Assembly (NCBI RefSeq): GCF_027923705.1
Contig: NZ_AP026442.1
Span: 3,224,001 to 3,288,000, forward strand
Reading direction: 5' to 3'
Origin: Cellulomonas sp. NTE-D12
GTDB taxonomy: Bacteria > Actinomycetota > Actinomycetes > Actinomycetales > Cellulomonadaceae
Length of the DNA stretch: 64,000 bases
This document shows, piece after piece, positions 1-10,675 of the stretch. The notes beneath the pieces were generated by a model. That model was given only the letters and a program-made list of their open reading frames with translations. It searched no databases and was not told the origin of the DNA. A program made the translations under genes and the position numbers. Positions within the stretch are counted from its first letter, which is position 1. The number at the start of each line of letters is the position of its first letter.

Positions 1-319
1 CGACGGCCAGCACGCCCGGGTGGGCCAGCACGGTGGCGGCGATCCGCTCGGCGACCGTCTCGATCAGGTCGGCCGGCTCGCCGGCGAGCACCGCGTGCAC
101 CTCCTGTGCCAGACGGCCGTAGTCGACGGAGTACGTCAGGTCGTCCCGCGCCGCGGCGCGGCGCGTGTCCAGGTGCACGACGACGTCGCCGAGGAACTGC
201 TGACCGTCACGCCGCTCCTCGGGCAGCAGCCCGTGCCGGCCGGTGGCCGTGATCCCGGTCAACCGGATCCGGTCCAGCTCGCGCCCGGCGTCGTCCACCA
301 CCGGCTGCTCACCGCTCAC
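1..319 (-). CDS. folB: Dihydroneopterin aldolase (C-terminus beyond window)
   Basis: FolB converts 7,8-dihydroneopterin to 6-hydroxymethyl-dihydropterin and glycolaldehyde in cytoplasmic folate synthesis. The visible 106 residues contain the family start IRLTGITATGRHGLLPEER and the DLTYSVDYG segment. The GTG start overlaps the folP stop as GTGA, so the two are translationally coupled. The frame is still open at base 1, so the 3' end lies outside the window; folK would be the expected next gene, which is inference. Identification is secure, completeness cannot be judged. Confidence 0.9.
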   Translation of the reverse strand, partial: MSGEQPVVDDAGRELDRIRLTGITATGRHGLLPEERRDGQQFLGDVVVHLDTRRAAARDDLTYSVDYGRLAQEVHAVLAGEPADLIETVAERIAATVLAHPGVLAV

Positions 320-1245
320 CGCGGGCCTCCTACCGTCTCGTCGTGCACGTCATCGTGCCCGATCCCGTCCTTGCCGCCGCCCCGGGCCGCGCGCCACGCC
401 GCGGCGACCCGCACCGCATCGGCCGAGCCCCGGGCCTCGTGCACCCGGACGGCCCACACCCCGGCCGCCGCCGCGAGCGCACTGATCGCCGCCGTCGCCC
501 CGTCGCGTTCCGCGGGCGGCACCGGCTCGCCGTCCGGGCCCGCCAGCAGGTGGCCGAGGAACCGTTTGCGGCTGGCGCCCACCAGCACCGGGAAACCCTC
601 GGCCTGCAGCACGTCGAGGTGCGCCAGCAGCGGCCAGTTGCTCGCACCGGCCTTGGCGAAGCCGAGGCCCGGGTCCAGCACCACCTGCTCGTCCCGCACA
701 CCGGCGGCGCGCAGCTCGGCCAGCCGGGTGCGCAGCTCGGCCAGCACGTCGGCCACCACGTCGTCGTACCGGTCGTGGGCGTCCATCACGTCGGCGTGCC
801 CCCGCCAGTGCATCGCCACGTACGCGACGCCGGACCGGGCCACCAGCGCCGCCATCTCGGGGTCGGCCAGCCCGCCGGACACGTCGTTGACCAGCAGCGC
901 GCCGGCGTCCACCGCCTGCTCCGCCACCACCGCCCGCGTGGTGTCCACGCTGACCGTCGCACCGTGCGCCACCAGCTCGCGCACCACGGGCAGCACCCGG
1001 GACAGCTCCTCGTCCACCGGCACCCGCGGCGCGTTGGGGCGGGTGGACTCGCCACCGACGTCCAGCAGGTCGGCACCGTCGGCCAGCAGCTGCAGGCCGT
1101 GCGCCACCGCCGACGACGTGGTGAACCACCGGCCGCCGTCGCTGAACGAGTCCGGCGTGACGTTGACGACGCCCATCACCAGCGTCCGGTCACCGTCACC
1201 CAGGTGCGCGAGGGACGCCGGACCGCTGCGCGCGCCGGTGCTCAC
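316..1245 (-). CDS. folP: Dihydropteroate synthase
   Basis: FolP condenses 6-hydroxymethyl-dihydropterin diphosphate with p-aminobenzoate and is the sulfonamide target. The 309-residue product has the pterin-binding signatures in order: NVTPDSFSDGG, GGESTRP, VSVDT, NDVSGG, DPGLGFAK and VGASRKRFLG. The frame is open well upstream into folE, so the start is a choice. GTG at 1245 is preferred because an AGGGTG sequence lies a suitable distance upstream; GTG at 1254 is the alternative. It follows folE by about 30 bp and overlaps folB by 4 bp in the folate operon. Confidence 0.93.
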   Translation of the reverse strand: MSTGARSGPASLAHLGDGDRTLVMGVVNVTPDSFSDGGRWFTTSSAVAHGLQLLADGADLLDVGGESTRPNAPRVPVDEELSRVLPVVRELVAHGATVSVDTTRAVVAEQAVDAGALLVNDVSGGLADPEMAALVARSGVAYVAMHWRGHADVMDAHDRYDDVVADVLAELRTRLAELRAAGVRDEQVVLDPGLGFAKAGASNWPLLAHLDVLQAEGFPVLVGASRKRFLGHLLAGPDGEPVPPAERDGATAAISALAAAAGVWAVRVHEARGSADAVRVAAAWRAARGGGKDGIGHDDVHDETVGGPR

Positions 1246-1276
1246 GGGCGTCACCCTACGCAGGCCGGTGCACGGG

Positions 1277-1951
1277 TCAGCGACCCAGCACCAGGGCCAT
1301 CGCCTCGGCCCGGGTGGCGGCGTCACGCATCTGACCGCGCACCGCGGAGGTGACCGTGCGAGCACCGGGCTTGCGGACCCCGCGCATCGACATGCACAGG
1401 TGCTCGCACTCGAGCACCACCATCACGCCACCGGGGTTCAGCACCTCGACCAGGGCGTCCGCGATCTGCGACGTCAGCCGCTCCTGCACCTGCGGGCGGC
1501 GGGCGTAGACCTCCACCACCCGGGCCAGCTTGGACAGGCCGGTGATGCGACCGTCCGTGCCGGGGATGTAACCCACGTGGGCGACGCCGTGGAACGGGAC
1601 CAGGTGGTGCTCGCACGTGGAGTACACGGCGATGTCACGCACCATCACCATCTCCTGGTGACCGGCGTCGAACGTGGTGGTCAGCACGTCGCGCGGGTCC
1701 TGGAACAGGCCGGCGAACGTCTCGCGGTAGGCGCGGGCCACCCGCGCGGGCGTGTCCAGCAGCCCCTCGCGGTCCGGGTCCTCGCCGACGGCGATCAGCA
1801 GCTCGCGGACGGCGGCCTCCGCACGGGCGGCGTCGAACGGCCGCACCGCGCGGCCGCCGTCCACCAGCGGACCGATCACCGAGCGCTGCTCGGGCGTCTC
1901 GTCGTCGGCCAGGTCGTCCTCGACCGGTGCACCCACGGCGCGGTCGCCCAT
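1277..1951 (-). CDS. folE: GTP cyclohydrolase I
   Basis: FolE opens the GTP ring to give dihydroneopterin triphosphate, the first step of folate synthesis, as a zinc-dependent cytoplasmic decamer. The 224-residue product has the zinc and active-site motifs STCEHHLVPFHG and LECEHLCMSMRG, with the two cysteines and the histidine present. An acidic, poorly conserved N-terminal segment of about 35 residues precedes the catalytic core, as is common in actinobacteria. The ATG begins one base past the ftsH stop, so it is part of the ftsH-fol operon. Confidence 0.95.
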   Translation of the reverse strand: MGDRAVGAPVEDDLADDETPEQRSVIGPLVDGGRAVRPFDAARAEAAVRELLIAVGEDPDREGLLDTPARVARAYRETFAGLFQDPRDVLTTTFDAGHQEMVMVRDIAVYSTCEHHLVPFHGVAHVGYIPGTDGRITGLSKLARVVEVYARRPQVQERLTSQIADALVEVLNPGGVMVVLECEHLCMSMRGVRKPGARTVTSAVRGQMRDAATRAEAMALVLGR

Positions 1952-1952
1952 G

Positions 1953-4016
<2,064 letters not shown>

Positions 4017-4144
4017 GGGCGATCGGGGCCGGGCCCCTCATCCTCCGGGTCGCAGGGCTGCTGGCCTCGACGGTACATGGTGAATCTGACGGTCCAGCAG
4101 CCGGGTCCGCCCTGTTCGCGCAGGGCTCAGCGCCCTCAGCGTCG

Positions 4145-4168
4145 TCTCAGCCGGCGTCTCAGCCGGCG
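4145..4168. repeat. 12-bp direct duplication at the hpt stop
   Basis: The 12-mer TCTCAGCCGGCG occurs twice in tandem. It covers the last codons and stop of hpt on the minus strand, so the stop codon and C-terminal coding bases are duplicated. This looks like local slippage with no evident function. Confidence 0.6.
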
Positions 4169-4713
4169 TAGACGTGCGGCGCCAGGGTGCCGACGAAGGG
4201 GAGGTTGCGGTACCTCTCGGCGTAGTCCAGGCCGTAGCCGACGACGAACTCCGTGGGGATGTCGAAGCCGACGTACTTGACGGGGACGTCGACCTTCAGC
4301 GCCTCCGGCTTGCGGAGCATGGTGGCGATCTCGACACTGACCGGTCCGCGCGAGCGCAGGTTGCTCAGAAGCCAGGACAGGGTCAGGCCGGAGTCGATGA
4401 TGTCCTCGACGATCAGCACGTGGCGGCCGGTCAGGTCCGCGTCGAGGTCCTTGAGGATGCGGACGACGCCGGAGGACTTGGTGCCCGAGCCGTACGACGA
4501 GACCGCCATCCAGTCCATCTGCACGGGCAGGTGCAGGCGGCGCACCAGGTCCGCCATCACCATCACGGCGCCCTTGAGCACCCCGACCAGCAGCAGGTCC
4601 TTGCCGGCGTAGTCGGCGTCGATCTGCGCCGCGAGCTCGTCCAGCCGGCCGTGCAGCTGCTCCTGCGTGAGGAGCACCCGCTCCAGGTCGGCTCCCATGT
4701 CGGCAGCGTCCAC
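4159..4713 (-). CDS. hpt: Hypoxanthine phosphoribosyltransferase
   Basis: Hpt salvages hypoxanthine and guanine to IMP and GMP using PRPP in the cytoplasm. The 184-residue product has the PRPP-binding signature VLIVEDIIDSGLTL, the VGVLKGAVMVMADL segment and the C-terminal YVGFDIPTEFVVGYGLDY motif, all typical of the purine PRTase family. GTG at 4713 is chosen as start because AGGAG lies 8 nt upstream; ATG at 4698 is the alternative. It begins 6 bp after the tilS stop. The tilS-hpt-ftsH order is conserved in many Gram-positive bacteria. Confidence 0.95.
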   Translation of the reverse strand: MDAADMGADLERVLLTQEQLHGRLDELAAQIDADYAGKDLLLVGVLKGAVMVMADLVRRLHLPVQMDWMAVSSYGSGTKSSGVVRILKDLDADLTGRHVLIVEDIIDSGLTLSWLLSNLRSRGPVSVEIATMLRKPEALKVDVPVKYVGFDIPTEFVVGYGLDYAERYRNLPFVGTLAPHVYAG

Positions 4714-4718
4714 CGCGG

Positions 4719-5762
4719 CTACTCCTGTCGTGAAGGGGAGGGGGATTCGGTGAGGACGAGCCTGCCACACTCCCGGACGCCGACCATCCCGCCTGGCAGG
4801 TGCACGGGCCCCTGCCCGTGCCAGTCGACGAGCAGCGCGTCGAGCGCCAGGACGTGGCGGCGCGTGACGGAGCCGGGCGGGCACCCGGTGCGCAGCGCCG
4901 CCGCGTGCAGCGCGGCCCGCCGGACGCCTGGGACGGCCGCCGCGAGGGTGTCGGCGTCCCAGCCGACCGTCGGCACCCCGCGGGACGCCGCCTCGGCGAG
5001 CAGCCGGTCGGCGAGCTCGTCGACGGCGTCCGCCTGCTCGCGCAGCTGCTCGGCGGTCCGCGCGAGGGCCGGCACCACCCCGGGGCCGAGCACCCGGACC
5101 GCCGCCGGCAGCAGCTGGTGCCGCACACGGCTGCGGCGCGGACCGTCCGGCGCGTCGGCGTTGGTCGGGTCCTGCCACGGCACCAGCCGCTGGGCGGTGC
5201 ACGCCGCGGCGGTGTCGGTGCGGCGCAGCTGCAGCAGGGGGCGCCGGAACGGGCCGCGGCGCGTCGGCATGCCCGCGAGCGAGCGGGCCCCGGACCCCCG
5301 TGCGAGCCCCAGCAGCACCGTCTCGGCCTGGTCGTCGAGGGTGTGGCCCAGCAGCACCGCGGCGGCGCCGGTGCTCCGCGCCACCTCCTCGAGGGCCGCG
5401 TAGCGGGCGTCCCGCGCGGCGGCCTCGGGCCCGCCGGAGCCGTCGACGGTGACCGGGACCACCAGCACGGGATCCAGCCCCAGCCGGCGGCACTGCTCCG
5501 CGGCGCGCGCCGCCACCGCGGCCGACCCGTCCTGCAGCCCGTGGTCCACCACCACCGCCCCGGCGCGCAGCGGGGGGACTCCCCCGGCCTCGTCCACGTG
5601 GCGTGCGGCACGTCCGACGACGAACGCCGTGCCGGCTGCCAGCGCGAGGGAGTCGGCACCGCCCGAGCACGCGACCAGCACCAGCGAGCCGGCCGGCAGG
5701 TCCGCCAGCTCGCGGCTGACCGCGAGCCGCACCGCCGCGACGGCGGCCGAGGGGCCGGTCAC
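4719..5762 (-). CDS. tilS: tRNA(Ile)-lysidine synthetase
   Basis: TilS ligates lysine to C34 of the CAU-anticodon tRNA-Ile, changing its decoding from Met to Ile; it is normally essential. The 347-residue product has the PP-loop SGGADS (33-38), VVDHGLQDGS, and LGHTLDDQAETVLLGLARG, the classic N-type ATP pyrophosphatase arrangement. GTG at 5762 starts 5 bp after the upstream metalloprotease stop and gives the normal N-terminus. The C-terminal domains are shorter than in E. coli TilS, as expected for actinobacteria. Confidence 0.93.
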   Translation of the reverse strand: MTGPSAAVAAVRLAVSRELADLPAGSLVLVACSGGADSLALAAGTAFVVGRAARHVDEAGGVPPLRAGAVVVDHGLQDGSAAVAARAAEQCRRLGLDPVLVVPVTVDGSGGPEAAARDARYAALEEVARSTGAAAVLLGHTLDDQAETVLLGLARGSGARSLAGMPTRRGPFRRPLLQLRRTDTAAACTAQRLVPWQDPTNADAPDGPRRSRVRHQLLPAAVRVLGPGVVPALARTAEQLREQADAVDELADRLLAEAASRGVPTVGWDADTLAAAVPGVRRAALHAAALRTGCPPGSVTRRHVLALDALLVDWHGQGPVHLPGGMVGVRECGRLVLTESPSPSRQE

Positions 5763-5766
5763 GCGC

Positions 5767-6828
5767 TCAGGGCCGGACGCGGGCGACCCACGCCGCGGGG
5801 TCGGCGATCTCGGCAGCCGTGGGGAGGGTGTCGGCGGACGTCCAGACGGCGTTGAAGCCCTCCGTGCCGACGCGGACCCGCACCCCGCGCACGAAGGCGG
5901 CGCCCTCGCGGTACTGCGCCAGCTTGAGGTCCATGCCGAGCAGCCGGCGGAGCAGCCGCTCGAGGCCACCGGCGGAGGCGCTCGCGTCCCGGCGGGCCTC
6001 GAACGCCGTCCGGATCCGGCCGACGGTCGGCACCACCGCCGGCCCGACCTCGTCCATGGTGACGTCGGCATGCCCCTCGAGCAGCGCCATCACGGCGCCC
6101 ACCTCGTCGAACACCGCCCGCTGCGCCGGTGTGAGCAGGCCGAGCACCCCACCGCCCCGGCCGCCCGCGAGCGCCCGGCCGATCGCCTCGAGCAGCTCCT
6201 GCGCCTCCAGCCGACCTGTGCCGGGTGCCAGGTCGCCGAGCAGCTCCTGCGCCCGGCTCCGCAGGTGGTCCGCCAGCCACGGTGCCGCCGCGAACTGCAG
6301 GGCGTGCGTCAGCTCGTGCAGGCACACCCACAGCCGGAAGTCGGCGGGCTCCACGCCCATCGCCGTCTCCACCGCGAGCACGTTGGGCGCCACCAGCAGC
6401 AGCCGGCCCTCCGGCCCGGTGAACGGGTCGAACTGCCCCAGCACCTTGCCGGCCAGCAGCGCGAGCACGCCCCCGACCTGCGCCGCGGCGGCCTGCCGGG
6501 CGGCGGCCGGCACGACGACGGGGCTGCCGTCGGCGTGCCGGGACAGCGGGCCGAGCAGCGAGGCGAACACCTGGGTGTTGGCCAGGGCCCAGCGGGGACG
6601 GTCGACGACGAGCACCCGGGCGAGCTGCTCCGCCGGCCGGCCGTCCACCGGACGCATGCCGGTGGTGTCCAGCACCGGGGCGCCGGCGCGCGCCGCCGCA
6701 TCGCGCAGCTCCGCGACCAGGGCGGTCAGCTCGGCGCGGTCGGCGGTCGGTCCCGGGGGCGCCAGGCGGCCCGCCACCCGGGCGGCGGCGCTCCAGTCGA
6801 CCGGGCCCGCGGCGTCGTCGTCCACCAT
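5767..6828 (-). CDS. DUF2342 family zinc-dependent metalloprotease
   Basis: This is the actinobacterial DUF2342 protein, sometimes labelled F420-biosynthesis-associated because of genome context. The 353-residue product has an HELTH zinc motif (171-175) in the segment LWVCLHELTHALQF, and a later LLEGHADVTMD segment that could supply the third ligand. No signal peptide is visible, so it is probably cytoplasmic. ATG at 6828 is used; GTG at 6837 is possible. It is immediately upstream of tilS, a conserved neighbourhood. Substrate unknown; the protease label rests on the HExxH motif. Confidence 0.85.
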   Translation of the reverse strand: MVDDDAAGPVDWSAAARVAGRLAPPGPTADRAELTALVAELRDAAARAGAPVLDTTGMRPVDGRPAEQLARVLVVDRPRWALANTQVFASLLGPLSRHADGSPVVVPAAARQAAAAQVGGVLALLAGKVLGQFDPFTGPEGRLLLVAPNVLAVETAMGVEPADFRLWVCLHELTHALQFAAAPWLADHLRSRAQELLGDLAPGTGRLEAQELLEAIGRALAGGRGGGVLGLLTPAQRAVFDEVGAVMALLEGHADVTMDEVGPAVVPTVGRIRTAFEARRDASASAGGLERLLRRLLGMDLKLAQYREGAAFVRGVRVRVGTEGFNAVWTSADTLPTAAEIADPAAWVARVRP

Positions 6829-6874
6829 GACGCTCACGCTAACCCGGTGCGGCCCCGGGCCGGCCGGGACCGCG

Positions 6875-8299
6875 TCAGCGACAGCCGCACGCCGCGAGGC
6901 CGCTGACGAAGGTGTCGAGCGCCCGGCGCGGCGGGTCCTGCCCCACGGCACCGGTCTGGTCGGCCAGCACCGCGAACAGCAGCTGGCGCCCGTCGGCGGT
7001 GATCACCGTGCCGGCCAGCGACGTCACGTTCGGCAGGCTGCCCGTCTTGGCGCGCACCAGGCCGCGCGCGTCGCTCTGCGTGAACCGGTCGAACAGGGTG
7101 CCGGTCAGGCCGGCGATCGGCAGCTGCGTGGCGACCTCCGTCAGGGCCGGGTGCGATCCGTCGACCATCAGCTTGAGCAGCCGCACCAGGAGCGTCGGCG
7201 GCAGCGCGGAGCCCGACGCCAGGCCGGAGGCGTCCGTCAGGTGCGCGCCGTTGACGTCCACGCCCAGCGTCGAGACGGCGTGCAGCACCGCCTGGGTGCC
7301 GCCCTCGAAGCTGCCCGGCAGCGTCTGGTGCAGCGCGACCAGGCGCGACACCACCTCGGTGATCGTGTTGTCCGAGCTGTCCAGGAAGTAGCCGACCACC
7401 TGGTCCAGCCGTGCCGACCGGACCTCCCCCAGCACCCGGCCGTTGGCCGGCGCGGTGCCGCGGGACGGCGCCCCCTGCACCGTGATGCCCGCCTCCGTCA
7501 GCCGCTGGGCCAGGACGTTGGCGGCGTTCATCGTGGGGTCCGGGAAGCGGACCGAGTACTCGACCTCGGGGTGCACCCGTGCGTCGTGCACCGCGATCGG
7601 CGTCACCGGGGCGACGAACCCCTCGGACAGGTAGCTCGGGTCCCAGCCCGGCGATGTCGCCGGACCGCTGAACAGCGAGTCGTCCACCGACAGGTGGACC
7701 GCCGTCGTCCCGGTCAGCTTGAGTTCCCGCGCCACCTGCGCCGCCAGGTCGCCCAGGCCGGCGTGCCCGTCGACCGCGTTCGGGTCGCCCGCGCCCGGCG
7801 CGAGCAGCATGTCCCCGCCGCCGACCAGCACGATCGAGCCGCCGGCGCCGGCGACCACCCGGGTCGGCAGCGTCGACGCCGGGTCCAGGGTGCCGAGGGC
7901 GGCGGCAGCCGTGACCAGCTTGGCGGTGGACGCCGGCACGTGCGGGCTCGCCGAGTCGTGCTCCGCGACGACGTCGCCGCTCGCGGCGTCCGTGACCAGG
8001 ACACCCACGCTCGGTCCCACCCGGGGGTCCGCGGCGAACGCGTTCACCGCGGCCTGCACGGCGGCGGTCGACGGCACGGGGGCCGCGGAGTCGAGGGCCC
8101 TGAGCGGGGCGAGCGACGCCGGGTTCGCCACCGGCAGGAGGGCACCGGGGGCGACGGGGAACGGCGAGGCGGTCGGCCCCGGCGGGGCCAGGGTCAGCAC
8201 GCCCGGCACCACGTCGTACGCGTCGGCCGTCACGTACGCGGCTCCGGCGAGGACCACCACCAGGATGCTGGTGCCCACCACCCGAGCCGTCCTGGCCAT
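6875..8299 (-). CDS. dacB: D-alanyl-D-alanine carboxypeptidase/endopeptidase (PBP4 type)
   Basis: This exported penicillin-binding protein of the S13 family trims peptidoglycan stem peptides or cross-links. The 474-residue product has an N-terminal hydrophobic anchor or signal (about 8-24), the S-x-x-K active site in PASTAKLVTA near residue 125, the S-D-N triad in DSSDNTITE and the KTG box in RAKTGSLPNV. All catalytic motifs are intact. It is separated by 46 bp from the metalloprotease and may be cotranscribed with it. It is divergent from ppa across a region carrying a 17-bp direct repeat. Confidence 0.93.
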   Translation of the reverse strand: MARTARVVGTSILVVVLAGAAYVTADAYDVVPGVLTLAPPGPTASPFPVAPGALLPVANPASLAPLRALDSAAPVPSTAAVQAAVNAFAADPRVGPSVGVLVTDAASGDVVAEHDSASPHVPASTAKLVTAAAALGTLDPASTLPTRVVAGAGGSIVLVGGGDMLLAPGAGDPNAVDGHAGLGDLAAQVARELKLTGTTAVHLSVDDSLFSGPATSPGWDPSYLSEGFVAPVTPIAVHDARVHPEVEYSVRFPDPTMNAANVLAQRLTEAGITVQGAPSRGTAPANGRVLGEVRSARLDQVVGYFLDSSDNTITEVVSRLVALHQTLPGSFEGGTQAVLHAVSTLGVDVNGAHLTDASGLASGSALPPTLLVRLLKLMVDGSHPALTEVATQLPIAGLTGTLFDRFTQSDARGLVRAKTGSLPNVTSLAGTVITADGRQLLFAVLADQTGAVGQDPPRRALDTFVSGLAACGCR

Positions 8300-8330
8300 G
8301 CTCTCCCGTTGCTCCCGTACGCCGCAGTCA

Positions 8331-8371
8331 CGGCCGCTGCCACGGCAGCGGTCGCGGCCGCTGCCACGGCA
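8331..8371. repeat. 17-bp direct repeat between dacB and ppa
   Basis: The 17-mer CGGCCGCTGCCACGGCA occurs at 8331-8347 and again at 8355-8371, a 24-bp period. It lies in the 208-bp divergent intergenic region. A plausible ppa -10 (TACTGT, 8413-8418) is downstream of it. It could be a regulatory site or simple slippage; the sequence does not decide. Confidence 0.5.
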
Positions 8372-8507
8372 CCGCGCCTTCGGGCGGGCTGCCCACCGCC
8401 GGTGCGTCAGACTACTGTCCTAGAGCCGGGGCGCCACGGCGCCGCGCGACGACTTGTGCACCGACTACGAACCAGCGCCTGCCGCCGGGCGCGCGCGGAG
8501 GAGAGCT

Positions 8508-9005
8508 GTGGAGTTCGACGTCACGATCGAGATCCCCAAGGGACAGCGCAACAAGTACGAGGTCGACCACGCGACCGGCCGTATCCGCCTGGACCGCATG
8601 CTCTTCACCTCGACCCGGTACCCCGACGACTACGGCTTCATCGAGGGCACCCTCGGCGAGGACGGTGACCCGCTCGACGCCCTGGTGCTGCTCGAGGAGC
8701 CGACCTTCCCCGGCTGCCTGATCCGGTGCCGTGCGCTGGGCATGTTCCGCATGCGCGACGAGGCGGGCGGCGACGACAAGGTGCTGTGCGTGCCGATGGG
8801 CGACCAGCGCGCCGCCTGGCGGCAGGACATCGACGACGTGTCGGACTTCCACCGGCTGGAGATCCAGCACTTCTTCGAGGTCTACAAGGACCTGGAGCCC
8901 GGCAAGTCCGTGGAGGGCGCCCACTGGGTGGGCCGTGCCGACGCGGAGGCCGAGATCGAGCGGTCGCGCCAGCGGGCGATCGACGCGGGGTACTACGCGC
9001 ACTGA
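8508..9005 (+). CDS. ppa: Inorganic pyrophosphatase
   Basis: Ppa hydrolyses pyrophosphate in the cytoplasm and so pulls biosynthetic reactions forward. The 165-residue product is a family I soluble enzyme with the metal-binding signature DGDPLDALVLLEEP, the opening VTIEIPKGQRNKYEVDH and YPDDYGFIEGTL. The GTG start is preceded by GGAGGAG at ideal spacing, which excludes the longer frame that is open upstream. It stands alone and ends before a hairpin terminator. Length is typical of actinobacteria. Confidence 0.96.
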   Translation: MEFDVTIEIPKGQRNKYEVDHATGRIRLDRMLFTSTRYPDDYGFIEGTLGEDGDPLDALVLLEEPTFPGCLIRCRALGMFRMRDEAGGDDKVLCVPMGDQRAAWRQDIDDVSDFHRLEIQHFFEVYKDLEPGKSVEGAHWVGRADAEAEIERSRQRAIDAGYYAH

Positions 9006-9028
9006 CGCACCCGCACGACGAGCGCTCG

Positions 9029-9063
9029 AAGGCCCGCACCACCGGACGGTGGGTGCGGGCCTT
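9029..9063. terminator. Hairpin terminator between ppa and the NlpC/P60 gene
   Basis: AAGGCCCGCACC pairs with GGTGCGGGCCTT across a short loop, followed on the plus strand by CGTCGTTCGT. It sits between two convergent genes and can serve ppa and, since the stem is flanked by AA/TT, perhaps both directions. Confidence 0.75.
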
Positions 9064-9097
9064 CGTCGTTCGTGCGCGCTGCCGCGCGGGCGGTGCG

Positions 9098-10603
9098 TCA
9101 GGGACGGCCGGCGAACGGCATGGTGCCCGACCAGCGGATCGAGGTGATCCGGATGGGCACGCCAGGCCTGGCGGCCTCCACCATCTGCCCGCCGCCGACG
9201 AACATGGCCACGTGGTAGATCTGGTCGGCGTCCGTGGTGTCGGACGACCAGAAGATCAGGTCACCGGGCCGCATGCTCGAGTAGCTGATCTTCAGGATCT
9301 GCTTGTACTGGTCGGCCGCGGTGCGGTTGATCCCGACGCCCGCCGCGGACCACGCCTTCATCGTCAGGCCTGAGCAGTCGAAGCCGTCGGGCCCGACACC
9401 GCCCCAGATGTACGGCAGCCCGACCTGGCCCTCGGCCCAGGACACGGCCGACTGACCCTGGCCGGCGGACCCGCGCGAGACGCCGGTGCCCAGGCCGTAG
9501 CGGTCGCTGGTCGGCGGGGCGGGCGGCGGGGTCACCGGGTTGGTGACCGGGGCCGTCACGGGGGGCGTCGTCACCGGTGGCGTGGTGACGGGAGGGGCGG
9601 TGGTGCCGCCCGACGTGCCGCCGCTGCCCGTGCCGCCCGCCGGCGGCGTGGTGGCCGGCGGGGTGGTGGTGCCGCCGCCCGACGGGGTGCTGGTGGGCGG
9701 CGTGGTCGTCGGCTGGGTCGACACCGGGGGCACGCGCGCGGCCTGGGCGGCGGCGTTCTCCCGCTGCTGACGAGCGGCGTCGATCGCGTCCTGGCGGGCG
9801 CGCTCCACGGTCGCCGACGTCTGCTGCGCGACGGCCAGGGCGTTGATCAGCTGGTCCCGCTCGGTCGACGCGGCGGCGATCTGCGCCTGCGCGTCGTCGG
9901 ACGCCTTCTGCGCGGCGCCGAGCGCCTGCTGGGCGGTGTCCTTGGCGGCCGACGCCTCCGTTGCGGCCGCGGCGGCGTGGTCGCGCAGGGTGTCGGCGAC
10001 GAGCGTCGCGGCGCGGAACCGCTGGACCGTCTCGTCGGCCTTGCCGGTCAGGTGCGTCAGCGTGCTGGTGCGCTGCGCGACGTCCTGGAAGCCGTCGGCG
10101 GACAGCACGGCCTCGAGCAGGTCCGCGCCACCGCCGGACCGTGCCATCTGCCGGGCGAGCGCGACGAGGTCCCGCCGGGCGGTCTCCGCGTCGGCGGCCG
10201 CCTGCGTGGAGCGCTGAGCGGCCTGGTCGGCGGCGGTCTGCGCGTTCTGCGCGTCGGACAGAGCCTGGGTGTACTTCTCGCCGGCCACCTGCACGGCGAC
10301 GTCGGCCTGGTCGCCGACCACCGACAGCTCGGCCAGGCGCACCTCCATCTGCGCGACGGACCCCTTGGCCGCCTGCACCGCGGCCTGGGCGCTCTGCACG
10401 TCGGCGGCGGACGGGGGGGTCGGCGACGGCGACGGGTCGGCGAGCGCCCCGGACTGGTCGGCGAGGAGGAGCAGGGTCGCCAGCACGGCGGACGTCAGCG
10501 CGAGGCGGGATCGCCGGGCGGTTCGGTGGGGCCGCGGTGCGGGTGTCACGGGCTGTCTCGCCTCGATCTGGTGGCGGCCGTGCGGCCGCGCACCGGTGCT
10601 CAT
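9098..10603 (-). CDS. Secreted NlpC/P60 family peptidoglycan hydrolase
   Basis: Likely a cell-wall endopeptidase acting outside the membrane. The 501-residue product has an N-terminal signal-like helix (around 30-50), a long Ala/Gln-rich coiled coil (about 65-310), a Pro/Thr/Gly linker, and a C-terminal NlpC/P60 domain. That domain holds the catalytic Cys in FDCSGLTMKAW and His in YHVAMFVGGG. This RipA-like layout suggests an autoinhibitory or divisome-binding coil, which is inference. ATG at 10603 follows a TAGCGT -10 (10623-10628, minus strand); GTG at 10549 is an alternative start giving a shorter signal peptide. Confidence 0.9.
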   Translation of the reverse strand: MSTGARPHGRHQIEARQPVTPAPRPHRTARRSRLALTSAVLATLLLLADQSGALADPSPSPTPPSAADVQSAQAAVQAAKGSVAQMEVRLAELSVVGDQADVAVQVAGEKYTQALSDAQNAQTAADQAAQRSTQAAADAETARRDLVALARQMARSGGGADLLEAVLSADGFQDVAQRTSTLTHLTGKADETVQRFRAATLVADTLRDHAAAAATEASAAKDTAQQALGAAQKASDDAQAQIAAASTERDQLINALAVAQQTSATVERARQDAIDAARQQRENAAAQAARVPPVSTQPTTTPPTSTPSGGGTTTPPATTPPAGGTGSGGTSGGTTAPPVTTPPVTTPPVTAPVTNPVTPPPAPPTSDRYGLGTGVSRGSAGQGQSAVSWAEGQVGLPYIWGGVGPDGFDCSGLTMKAWSAAGVGINRTAADQYKQILKISYSSMRPGDLIFWSSDTTDADQIYHVAMFVGGGQMVEAARPGVPIRITSIRWSGTMPFAGRP

Positions 10604-10675
10604 TCCGGGGGGTGCGTCACGCACGCTACCTGCGCAGATCCCAGAAGTGAACATCTGTCACACCGGCATCAGAAG

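Noticed and set aside
10604..10675. c-di-AMP (ydaO) riboswitch upstream of the NlpC/P60 gene
   Set aside because: Such riboswitches often precede wall hydrolases in actinobacteria, but the gap here is only about 70 bp and lacks the motif.
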